Positions 44,335 to 51,828 of a DNA stretch of 64,000 nucleotides are shown piece after piece. The translations under genes and the position numbers were made by a program. The notes beneath the pieces were generated by a model. The model was not told the origin of the DNA, made no database searches, and saw only the letters and a program-made list of their open reading frames with translations. The stretch's first letter is position 1; each line of letters begins with the position of its first letter. The DNA lies in NCBI GenBank assembly GCA_934647195.1, contig CAKUFD010000004.1:124001-188000 (forward strand). Direction: 5' to 3'. The stretch is from an uncultured Collinsella sp. (lineage in GTDB: Bacteria > Actinomycetota > Coriobacteriia > Coriobacteriales > Coriobacteriaceae).

Positions 44335-45696
44335 CTAGTTTGTGCTGTCGATCTCCAGGGGAGAGGGGGCCGTTGCGACAAGACTGGACTCAGCTTGTTG
44401 GGGCTGTCCCGTTACCAGGCGGAAGAGGCGGTCGAGCTGGACCAGGCACCATTCCAAAGGATTCGGCGCCGCCTGGTCTTGAGCGCAGACGAGCTTGACG
44501 GTGGCAACGGTATGACCATCTTGCACAAGGGTAAGGGTGCCCGCGTCGTCGCCGCGCTTGATGTCGCCCGAGAGCGTCTTGAGGTCGAGTTTCTGTTCGA
44601 CCTCTCCGGCGAGGCTGAATATCTGCGCCGTTTGCGTAGGGTCCTCGGCGGTGACGTCGATGGTCTTATCGGTCCAGTCGGAATCGGTGGCGCGCGCTAC
44701 GAGCTGTCGGCCATCGGCGGCGGTCACGTTCGAGGTGACGGCAGGGTAGTCGACGATGTGGTCGTAATACCAGTTGGCGAGGGTGAGGGTGTCGGCAAAG
44801 CGCACCTCGTCGCCGTCGCACCCAAGCACGACGGTGTAGATCTCACCGCCGTTATCGCGCGAGAACACGCCCACAAAGCACTGCAGGGCCTCGTAGGTGC
44901 CACCTGTTTTTCCGCCGATGTTGCCGTTTGTGCCCAAGATTTTGTTGCGCTCGATCATCGTGATCTCGCGCTCGGTGCCGTCGGCGCCGGTGACGTGTGC
45001 CACGTTGTCGGTGGAAGAGGTGAGTGAGCGGAAGTCATCGTTGCTCATAGCGTAGGCGAACATGGTTGCGACATCGCGTGCAGAGGAGTGCATATCGCCC
45101 TCCCAGCCGTCGAAATCAAGGCCATGGGGGTTGGTGAATTTGCTGTCCATGCCCAGCTCCTGGGCTTTTTTGTTCATGGCGTCGATAAAGACACCGTAGG
45201 GGTCGTCGGAGGAGGGGTCGATAATCGCGCCGATCGAGCGTGCAATCGCCATGCCGGCGTCGTTGCCCGAGGGGATAAGGAGTGCGCGCAGCGCCGTCTC
45301 GAGCGTCATGGTGTCGCCCTCTTTGAGATCTGCCGAGGACTGGCCCACGGTCGCGGCGGCGTGATCGACGGTGACGGTGGTGTCGAGCGGTGCGTTGTCG
45401 AGTGCCACAATGGCGGTCATGACCTTGGTGATCGAGGCGATTTTCACCTGCTCGTCGGCCGCGCGCTCGTAATAGACCGTGCCGTCTTTGCCCACGACGA
45501 TGGCGTGACGTGCCGAGATGTCGGGACGGTCCGCCGCGACGTCCTGCCGCTCGGATTCGGCGGTGCCGCAGATGATATCGGTGTCGGGTTGGTCTGCCAG
45601 CGCTACTGCAGGCATGGCGGTGATGCACAAGGCGCAAAGGAGTGCCGCTATAAAGGCGGAGAGACGAAGGTTCAGGGCGTTATGGCGGGTGCTCAC
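44335..45696 (-). CDS. D-alanyl-D-alanine carboxypeptidase (PBP5-like)
   Basis: Serine peptidase of family S11 that trims the terminal D-Ala of peptidoglycan stem peptides. A signal peptide (1-34, ending AVALA) is followed by the SxxK motif S88-ITK, SGN at 143-145, and GGKTGGTYEAL near 262. A C-terminal PBP5-like domain (about 310-400) and a hydrophilic tail follow. 453 aa. No C-terminal amphipathic anchor is obvious. Divergent from pstB, with the fold-back element between. Confidence 0.93.
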   Translation of the reverse strand: MSTRHNALNLRLSAFIAALLCALCITAMPAVALADQPDTDIICGTAESERQDVAADRPDISARHAIVVGKDGTVYYERAADEQVKIASITKVMTAIVALDNAPLDTTVTVDHAAATVGQSSADLKEGDTMTLETALRALLIPSGNDAGMAIARSIGAIIDPSSDDPYGVFIDAMNKKAQELGMDSKFTNPHGLDFDGWEGDMHSSARDVATMFAYAMSNDDFRSLTSSTDNVAHVTGADGTEREITMIERNKILGTNGNIGGKTGGTYEALQCFVGVFSRDNGGEIYTVVLGCDGDEVRFADTLTLANWYYDHIVDYPAVTSNVTAADGRQLVARATDSDWTDKTIDVTAEDPTQTAQIFSLAGEVEQKLDLKTLSGDIKRGDDAGTLTLVQDGHTVATVKLVCAQDQAAPNPLEWCLVQLDRLFRLVTGQPQQAESSLVATAPSPLEIDSTN

Positions 45697-45784
45697 AATC
45701 GCTCGCTTTCATTTAGTGTTGGAGGGTGATGCCAGCGCAATCGCGCAACGGCTTCCAGTATAGCTGCAATTGACGTGGAGGGGA

Positions 45785-45924
45785 CGGTTGGGTCGGTCGG
45801 GGCGGGCCTATATATCGTCCTGGCGCAGTTACGCAGAGGGGTCTCCCGTTCATTTTGAACGGGAGACCCCTCGAGTATGTTTGAGTACAGGATGATATAT
45901 AGGCCCGCCCGCCCGACCCAACCG
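45785..45924. repeat. Nested inverted-repeat element upstream of pstB
   Basis: Outer arms 45785-45822 and 45888-45924 are inverted copies over about 37 bp, with two mismatches and one single-base insertion; they end in CTATATATC. Inside is a perfect 16-bp hairpin, 45837-45852 with 45856-45871, around a TTT loop. The whole 140-bp unit is thus two stacked palindromes, resembling a MITE without a transposase or a large RNA hairpin. No clear target duplication flanks it. It lies between the divergent dacA and pstB genes, 195 bp before pstB; the rest of that gap shows no gene. Confidence 0.8.
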
Positions 45925-46118
45925 AGGTGGGCTGGACGGCAATTGGTGCCAAGCTTATGTGGGGCTCGACATCCCGGGCCCCTCTCCAAGCCTGCATGGA
46001 GCCAAAACCTCTCGCAACCTGCGTCTTTACGATTCCCTGACATATCGTTTATTCCGTCATGAAAGCGTATGCGTACTATCGGCAAGGTAACGTAGAAATG
46101 ATTGGGGAGGTATCGCGC

Positions 46119-47009
46119 GTGAGTGAACCTGCTGTTGATGTAGCGTCTGCCGAGATTGGCCTTGATTCTGCAGATGCCATGGCCCTGGCGGCCGAGGAGG
46201 CGCATGAGCGCGAAATGATGGGCGAAATGCCCCAGGTCTTTGCGCAGCTGCCTCAGCATGAGGTGCGCATGTCGGTGTCGCATCTCGACCTTTTTTACGG
46301 CGATCATCAGGCATTGAAAAACGTGAATATCGACATTCGCGAACGCGAGATCACCTCGTTCATCGGCCCTTCTGGCTGCGGAAAGTCGACTCTGCTCCGC
46401 TGCCTCAATCGCATGAACGATTACGTAAAGGATTGTCGTGTTGAGGGCGAGATTGCCCTCGATGGCCGTGATATCTATCGCGATTACAACGTCACGCGCC
46501 TGCGCCAGCAGGTGGGCATGGTGTTTCAGCGCCCCAATCCGTTCCCTATGAGCATTTACGACAACGTGGCCTACGGTCCGCGCGGCCTTGGTATCAAGAG
46601 TCGCTCCGAGCTTGACGGCATCGTTGAGGAGTCGCTGCGCTCTGCTGCGCTTTGGGACGAGGTCAAGGACAAGCTCAAGTCTTCGGGCCTGGGCCTTTCC
46701 GGTGGCCAGCAGCAGCGCTTGTGCATCGCACGCGCCCTTGCGGTCAAGCCCGAGGTCCTGCTTATGGATGAGCCCACGAGCGCTCTCGACCCCGTGTCGA
46801 CGGTGCAGATCGAGCAGCTTGCATGCGAGCTGCGCGAGAAGTACTCGCTCGTGGTGGTCACGCACAACATGCAACAGGCTTCGCGCATTTCGGACTCGGT
46901 GGCCTTTTTCCTGCTGGGCGAGCTGATCGAGCACGCTCCCACGGCTGAGCTTTTCCGTGCGCCCAAGGATTCGCGCACGGCCGATTATCTGACGGGTCGC
47001 TTCGGCTGA
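46119..47009 (+). CDS. pstB: Phosphate ABC transporter ATP-binding protein
   Basis: ATPase of the PstSCAB high-affinity phosphate transporter. [29 protein letters not shown] and [15 protein letters not shown] are typical PstB, as is [13 protein letters not shown]. The frame opens at 46059, but GTG 46119 has GGGGAGG eight bases before it; 296 aa. Even so an acidic 45-residue N-terminal extension precedes the ATPase. pstS, pstC, pstA and phoU are not next to it, so they must be elsewhere; the two-component genes follow 66 bp later. Confidence 0.93.
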   Translation: MSEPAVDVASAEIGLDSADAMALAAEEAHEREMMGEMPQVFAQLPQHEVRMSVSHLDLFYGDHQALKNVNIDIREREITSFIGPSGCGKSTLLRCLNRMNDYVKDCRVEGEIALDGRDIYRDYNVTRLRQQVGMVFQRPNPFPMSIYDNVAYGPRGLGIKSRSELDGIVEESLRSAALWDEVKDKLKSSGLGLSGGQQQRLCIARALAVKPEVLLMDEPTSALDPVSTVQIEQLACELREKYSLVVVTHNMQQASRISDSVAFFLLGELIEHAPTAELFRAPKDSRTADYLTGRFG

Positions 47010-47075
47010 TACGACACGACAGCGCGTGCTGCCGGTGTATGATGGCAAACAGATGCAAACGGGGAGGAGTACCTC

Positions 47076-47756
47076 ATGATTTACTACGTGGAAGACGACG
47101 ATAACATCCGAGGGCTTACCCTGTATGCACTCAAACAGCAAGGTATCGAGGCAGAAGGGTTCTCGTGCGATAGCGAGTTCAAGGCGGCGGTTGCGCGTCG
47201 TGTGCCCGACGCCGTGCTTTTGGACATTATGTTGCCTGATACCGACGGCCTCGAGATCATGCGCCGTCTTCGTGCCGATTCCGAGACCGCAACGGTCCCC
47301 ATCATGATGCTCACCGCAAAGGATACCGAGCTCGATAAGGTTGTTGCCCTCGATGGCGGCGCCGACGATTACCTCACCAAGCCGTTCTCGCTCATGGAGC
47401 TCACCAGTCGCTGCCGTGCGCTGCTTCGTCGCGGTGGTATGACCAAGAAGGTGAGTGACACGTTGTCCTCGCAGGGCATCACGCTGTCTCCCAGTCGCCG
47501 CGAGGTCGCAGTCGATGGCAACGAGATCAAGCTCACGCTGCGTGAGTTCGATCTTCTTGAGTACCTTATGCGCAAGCCCGGCATTGTCTTTTCACGCGAG
47601 GCCCTGCTGCAAAGCGTTTGGGGCTGGGACTTCGACGGCGGCTCGCGTACGGTCGACGTGCACGTCCAGACGCTTCGCCAAAAGTTGGGCGACCATGCCT
47701 CCTGCATCGAGACGGTGCGCGGTGTGGGTTATCGCTTTGCCGGACACGAGGCGTAG
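47076..47756 (+). CDS. phoP: PhoP/PhoB-like response regulator
   Basis: OmpR-family regulator: receiver domain with phospho-acceptor D50 in VLLDIMLPDTDG, acidic pair EDD at 6-8, Lys at DYLTKPFS; C-terminal winged helix (about 130-226) with LTLREFDLLEYLM and SRTVDVHVQTLRQKLG. 226 aa. GGGGAGGAG precedes the ATG. With pstB before and a PhoR-like kinase after, it most likely governs the phosphate response; the phn operon would be a natural target (inference). Confidence 0.9.
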   Translation: MIYYVEDDDNIRGLTLYALKQQGIEAEGFSCDSEFKAAVARRVPDAVLLDIMLPDTDGLEIMRRLRADSETATVPIMMLTAKDTELDKVVALDGGADDYLTKPFSLMELTSRCRALLRRGGMTKKVSDTLSSQGITLSPSRREVAVDGNEIKLTLREFDLLEYLMRKPGIVFSREALLQSVWGWDFDGGSRTVDVHVQTLRQKLGDHASCIETVRGVGYRFAGHEA

Positions 47757-47762
47757 TCGAAT

Positions 47763-49193
47763 ATGGCGGCAATAGCTGCGGAATCGCACCGGTCGCTTTC
47801 CAAGCGCGTGTTTGGGACCATCTTTGTCATCGCCATGGTGATCATCGTGGCGCTTACGGGCGTGGGAACGGCGTTTATCCAAAATCGCTTGGCGACCCTC
47901 ACACGCGGGGGGATTTCCAACCAACTGGACGTTGTGGCTGCGGCACTTGACGGTTCCGAAGACGAAATATCGATGCTTCGCCATCTCGATATCGAAAACG
48001 CACGCGTCACGTTGGTGGATGCCGATGGCTTTGTTCTTTATGACAGCGAAGAGTCGCCTGCGATGCTGCCCAATCACAAGGATCGCCCCGAGATTTCCCA
48101 GGCGCTCAAGGAGGGTAGGGGCTCTTCTCAGCGCTCGAGCTCAACCTTGGGCGAGGTCATGCTTTACGAGGCAAAGCGCCTGGAAGATGGACATGTGGTG
48201 CGCCTTTCACAGGCGCAGTCGGGCTTTTTGACCGTTTTGCTTTCGGTGATCGGCCCCATTCTCGTCATGGCGCTTGTCTGCATCGTCGGCCTGTTTTTTG
48301 TGGCTCGTCGTGAGTCGCGGGCTATTATCGCGCCGTTGTGCGAGGTGGACCTTGATCATCCGCGTCGAAATGCTGACGCGGCATATGCCGAGATGATCCC
48401 CATGCTCGAGCGTATCGAATCGCAGCGCCAAGAGCTCAAACGTCAGATGCGCGTTTTGGCGGACAACGACCGTATGCGTCGCGAGTTTACGGCCAATGTG
48501 ACCCATGAGCTCAAAACGCCGCTCACGACCATTTCGGGTTACGCCGAGCTGATCGAAAACGGTTTGGTGGCGAGCGAGGACGACCAGCGAGATTTTGGCC
48601 GTCGTATCCATAGCGAGGCTACGCGTCTTGCGGCACTCGTCAACGATATCTTGACCCTTTCGAGTCTCGACGAGGCCGAGCACGGCGATGCGGACGTCTC
48701 GAAGAGCGTTCTGGGCGCCTCCGAGCCCGTTGACCTGTCGCGCGCCGTGGACGCGGTCTGTCAGCGCTTGGAATCGGTTGCGGATGCGAACGGTATTACC
48801 TTGGTGCAAGATACGGGTCCGGCGATTGTTTTTGGTCTTCCGCGTCTGCTTGACGAAATGATTTACAACCTGACAAACAACGCCATCCGCTACAACCGCG
48901 AGAACGGTTCGGTCAACTTGTATTGCGGCGTCGATGACGAGGGTCGCCCGTACGTGCGCGTGCAGGATACCGGCATTGGCATCGCTCCTGAGGAATGTGG
49001 CAAGATTTTCGAGCGATTTTACCGTGTGGATAAAAGCCGATCCAAGGCGCGCGGCGGCACGGGTCTGGGGCTCGCCATCGTCAAGCATGCTGCTGTTTTT
49101 CACCATGCGCAGATTGACGTGCAAAGCGAGCTTGGTCAAGGAACAACCATCACGGTGCTCTTCCCCGTGCAGGACCCTTCGCTTTGGAGCTAG
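47763..49193 (+). CDS. phoR: PhoR-like sensor histidine kinase
   Basis: Membrane kinase partner of the upstream regulator. Two membrane segments (about 18-38 and 155-178) enclose an extracytoplasmic sensor of about 115 residues; the dimerisation domain contains FTANVTHELKTPLTTISGYAE with the phospho-His, followed by N box YNLTNNAIRYN, DTGIGI, FERFYRVDKSRS and GGTGLGLAIVKH. 476 aa. No PAS domain is evident between membrane and H box. Six bases after the regulator. A terminator follows at 49291. Confidence 0.9.
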   Translation: MAAIAAESHRSLSKRVFGTIFVIAMVIIVALTGVGTAFIQNRLATLTRGGISNQLDVVAAALDGSEDEISMLRHLDIENARVTLVDADGFVLYDSEESPAMLPNHKDRPEISQALKEGRGSSQRSSSTLGEVMLYEAKRLEDGHVVRLSQAQSGFLTVLLSVIGPILVMALVCIVGLFFVARRESRAIIAPLCEVDLDHPRRNADAAYAEMIPMLERIESQRQELKRQMRVLADNDRMRREFTANVTHELKTPLTTISGYAELIENGLVASEDDQRDFGRRIHSEATRLAALVNDILTLSSLDEAEHGDADVSKSVLGASEPVDLSRAVDAVCQRLESVADANGITLVQDTGPAIVFGLPRLLDEMIYNLTNNAIRYNRENGSVNLYCGVDDEGRPYVRVQDTGIGIAPEECGKIFERFYRVDKSRSKARGGTGLGLAIVKHAAVFHHAQIDVQSELGQGTTITVLFPVQDPSLWS

Positions 49194-49290
49194 TCGCGCT
49201 CCCCGCTTTATACGAAAAATAGAACGACAACGTATATATGCGCGATGTTGGGATATAAAATCTAAGTCTCAACGTATGAGGTCTGATGCG

Positions 49291-49312
49291 GCCCGCTTGG
49301 CGGGCTGTTTTT
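49291..49312 (+). terminator. Terminator of the pstB-phoP-phoR operon
   Basis: GCCCGC (49291-49296), loop TTG, GCGGGC (49300-49305), then TGTTTTT. It lies 30 bases before the htpG start, inside its promoter-to-start interval, so part of it could be in the htpG leader. Confidence 0.7.
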
Positions 49313-49341
49313 GGGCGCCATTAAAGCGAAAGGATGCGTAT

Positions 49342-51357
49342 ATGCGCAAGTTCAAGACAGAGAGCAAAAAGCTGCTCGACCTGATGATCAACTCCATCTA
49401 CACCAATAAAGAGATCTTCCTGCGCGAGCTTATCTCCAACGCTTCCGATGCTGTGGACAAGCTCAACTTCAAGAGCCTTACGGATAACGATGTAGATATC
49501 GACAGTGCCGATCTTGCCATCCGCGTCTCCTTTGATAAGGACAATCGCACGCTCACTATCTCGGATAACGGCATTGGCATGACCGCAGAGGAGCTGGAGA
49601 AGAACCTGGGCACCATCGCCCACTCCGGCAGCCAGGAGTTCAAGACTGAGAACGCCGAGAGCCAGGGCGGCGATGTGGACATCATCGGCCAGTTTGGCGT
49701 GGGCTTCTATTCCGCTTTCATGGTGGCGAGCCGCGTGCGCGTTGTGAGCCGCGCTTTTGGTTCCGACGAGGCAAACGTGTGGGAGAGCGATGGCCTTGAG
49801 GGCTATACCATCGAGCCCGGCGAGCGCGCCAACCACGGTACCGACGTTATCCTGACGATCCGCGAGGACGAGGGCGGCGAAGATGGCGAGGGCTTTGATA
49901 CCTATCTGTCTGAGTGGGGTCTCAAGAACCTAATCAAGCAGTACAGCAACTATGTGCGCTATCCCATCCAGATGATGGTCACCAAGCATCGCGAGAAGCC
50001 TAAGCCCGAGGACGCCGGCGACGATTACAAGCCCGAGTGGGAAGACTATCAGGAGCTTGAGACCGTCAACTCTATGACTCCTATCTGGAAGAAGCGTGCC
50101 TCCGAGGTCGATCAGAAGGATTACAACGAGTTCTATAAGAGCACGTTCCATGATTTCGAGGACCCTGCGCGTACCATTTCTTTCCATGCCGAGGGCACGC
50201 TCGAGTACGATGCGCTGCTGTTTATCCCCGGTCGTGCACCGTTTGACCTGTATAGCAAGGATTACGAGAAGGGCCTCGCGCTCTATAGCTCCAACGTGCT
50301 GATCATGGAGAAGTGCGCCGACCTGCTGCCCGACTACTTCAACTTCGTGCGTGGCGTGGTCGATTCTGCCGACGTTTCCCTTAACATCAGCCGCGAGACG
50401 CTGCAGCAAAATCGTCAACTGCGTGCCATTGCCAAGCGCGTGGAGAAGAAGGTCTCTTCCGACCTCGAGGATATGCGCGATAACGATCGCGAGGCCTACG
50501 AGAAGTTCTTTGAGAACTTTGGCCGCGGCCTTAAGTACGGCATCTACTCGAGCTATGGCATGAAGGCCGATGAGCTTGCCGACCTCCTGCTGTTCTACAG
50601 CGCTAAAGAGCAGAAGATGGTCACGCTGGCCGAGTATGCCAAGGCCATGCCGGCAGACCAGAAGGCCATCTACTATGCTGCCGGTGATTCTCGCGAGCGC
50701 CTGGCCAAGATGCCCGTGGTGACGGGCGTGCTTGCTCGAGGATACGATGTCTTGCTGCTTACGGCCGATGTCGACGAGTTTACCTTCCAGGCCATGCGCA
50801 CCTACAACGCTCAGGGTCTGCCCAAGGTCTATGAGGACGATGCTGCCCGCGAGGCTGCCGAGAAGGCTGTTGCCGATGGCGCTGAGCCCGAGACAGAGGA
50901 CCGCTCTCTCGAGCTCAAGAACGTGGCGACCGGTGACCTTGACCTTGCGACCGAGGATGAGAAGAAGGATGCCGAGGAGGCGACCAAGGAGAACGAGTCG
51001 CTCTTCACGGCGATGAAGGACGCCTTGGGTGATAAGGTCGAGAAGGTCGCTGTTTCTGCACGTTTGACCGATGCTCCTGCGTGCATCACCACCGAGGGTC
51101 CGCTTTCGCTGGAGATGGAGCGCGTTTTGTGCCGCGATCCGTCCGCTGAGGCAGAGGGCATGCCCAAGAGCCAGCGTGTGCTCGAGCTCAATGCCAAGCA
51201 TCCCGTGTTTGCAAAGCTTGTGGCCGCAAACGAGGCAGGCGATGCCGAGAAGATCAAGCTGTACGCCGGCCTTTTGTATGATCAGGCGCTGCTGGTCGAG
51301 GGTCTCTTGCCCGAGGATCCCGTGGCCTTCGCAGCAAGCATCTGCGAGCTAATGTAG
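49342..51357 (+). CDS. htpG: Chaperone protein HtpG (Hsp90)
   Basis: Bacterial Hsp90. The frame is open back to 48934 within phoR, but ATG 49342 after AAAGGA starts the family N-terminus (RKFKTESKKLLDLMINSIY). GHKL motifs: LRELISNASDAVDKL, DNGIGMT, GQFGVGFYSAFMVA. Middle and C-terminal dimerisation domains are complete; a Glu/Asp/Lys-rich insertion lies at about residues 510-560. 671 aa. The 5' region holds TATAAA at 49254-49259 and a repeated CAACGTAT, but no CIRCE or HspR box was recognised. Confidence 0.96.
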   Translation: MRKFKTESKKLLDLMINSIYTNKEIFLRELISNASDAVDKLNFKSLTDNDVDIDSADLAIRVSFDKDNRTLTISDNGIGMTAEELEKNLGTIAHSGSQEFKTENAESQGGDVDIIGQFGVGFYSAFMVASRVRVVSRAFGSDEANVWESDGLEGYTIEPGERANHGTDVILTIREDEGGEDGEGFDTYLSEWGLKNLIKQYSNYVRYPIQMMVTKHREKPKPEDAGDDYKPEWEDYQELETVNSMTPIWKKRASEVDQKDYNEFYKSTFHDFEDPARTISFHAEGTLEYDALLFIPGRAPFDLYSKDYEKGLALYSSNVLIMEKCADLLPDYFNFVRGVVDSADVSLNISRETLQQNRQLRAIAKRVEKKVSSDLEDMRDNDREAYEKFFENFGRGLKYGIYSSYGMKADELADLLLFYSAKEQKMVTLAEYAKAMPADQKAIYYAAGDSRERLAKMPVVTGVLARGYDVLLLTADVDEFTFQAMRTYNAQGLPKVYEDDAAREAAEKAVADGAEPETEDRSLELKNVATGDLDLATEDEKKDAEEATKENESLFTAMKDALGDKVEKVAVSARLTDAPACITTEGPLSLEMERVLCRDPSAEAEGMPKSQRVLELNAKHPVFAKLVAANEAGDAEKIKLYAGLLYDQALLVEGLLPEDPVAFAASICELM

Positions 51358-51379
51358 ATTAACGCCTGCGAATCCCTTC

Positions 51380-51454
51380 GGGCCGGTCCCCTTCAGTCGG
51401 TCGAACGTGGTTGCACGAACGTTCGCCCGACTGAAGGGGACCGGCCCTTTTCTT
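51380..51454 (+). terminator. Long hairpin 1, conserved apical loop; probable htpG terminator
   Basis: A perfect 21-bp stem (51380-51400 with 51427-51447), one T-C mismatch, then a 7-bp stem (51402-51408 with 51419-51425) around the 10-nt loop GGTTGCACGA (51409-51418). TTTTCTT follows, so it can terminate htpG. The stem is far longer than termination requires, and the loop matches hairpins 2 and 3. Confidence 0.85.
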
Positions 51455-51494
51455 ATGGCGTTGGGAATCTACTGCGGGAATATCTGCTTGTGGG

Positions 51495-51560
51495 GTTGCG
51501 CCCGCTTTCTCCCCGGAGGTGTGGCTTTGCGAACACCTCCGGGGAGAAAGCGGGCGCAAC
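51495..51560 (+). repeat. Long hairpin 2, conserved apical loop
   Basis: A perfect 28-bp stem (51495-51522 with 51533-51560) and 10-nt loop GGCTTTGCGA (51523-51532). No T-run follows. The stem sequence is unrelated to hairpin 1 except the last two pairs next to the loop (GT and AC). It lies 47 bases after hairpin 1. Confidence 0.9.
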
Positions 51561-51599
51561 TTGGCGGCCGTGAAGATACTCTGTCCAAGACGGGTCCCC

Positions 51600-51647
51600 G
51601 CCCCTCCCTCTGAGATGTTCGCGAAGCCACATCTCAGAGGGAGGGGC
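51600..51647 (-). repeat. Long hairpin 3, conserved apical loop, inverted
   Basis: A 19-bp perfect stem (51600-51618 with 51629-51647) and loop TCGCGAAGCC on the plus strand, which is GGCTTCGCGA on the minus strand. CGGG/CCCG (51591-51594, 51653-51656) may extend it. It is thus the same loop as hairpins 1 and 2 in the opposite orientation, so its loop is complementary to that of hairpin 2 at nine of ten positions. Confidence 0.9.
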
Positions 51648-51692
51648 TGTGCCCCGAACTCCAAATATCGAAACGATTTGAAGAGTTTTTCT

Positions 51693-51797
51693 ACAAGTGT
51701 ACATTTATATACAACTGTAGTATATTTCGTTGCGTTAAAAATAAGGCCTGGGCTGCGCAAATGTACAGGTGTATGCGTAGAATGGACCTAAATGTAC
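51693..51797. promoter_or_regulatory. Repeated operator-like motif before the YhgE/Pip genes
   Basis: AAATGTAC occurs at 51759-51766 and 51790-51797 and inverted at 51699-51706. The inverted copy and the 51759 copy agree over 12 of 14 bases (AAATGTACA-NTGT). The stretch is AT-rich and just upstream of a membrane-protein operon, so these may be sites for a regulator encoded elsewhere. The promoter itself was not resolved. Confidence 0.4.
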
Positions 51798-51828
51798 TTC
51801 ACTCGAACTCGTGATTGGATGGCTCTGC

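Noticed and set aside
51495..51560. Hairpin 2 as an integron attC site (starts GTT, ends AAC)
   Set aside because: attC sites begin with AAC-type and end with GTT-type cores, the reverse order, and lack a perfect 28-bp stem; no integrase is present.
51380..51647. Hairpin array as a CRISPR
   Set aside because: No direct repeats with regular spacers, no cas genes; the shared part is only the loop, and one unit is inverted.
51358..51760. 133-codon minus-strand frame through the hairpin array
   Set aside because: It simply reads across the palindromes, and begins at a poor site; no family resemblance.
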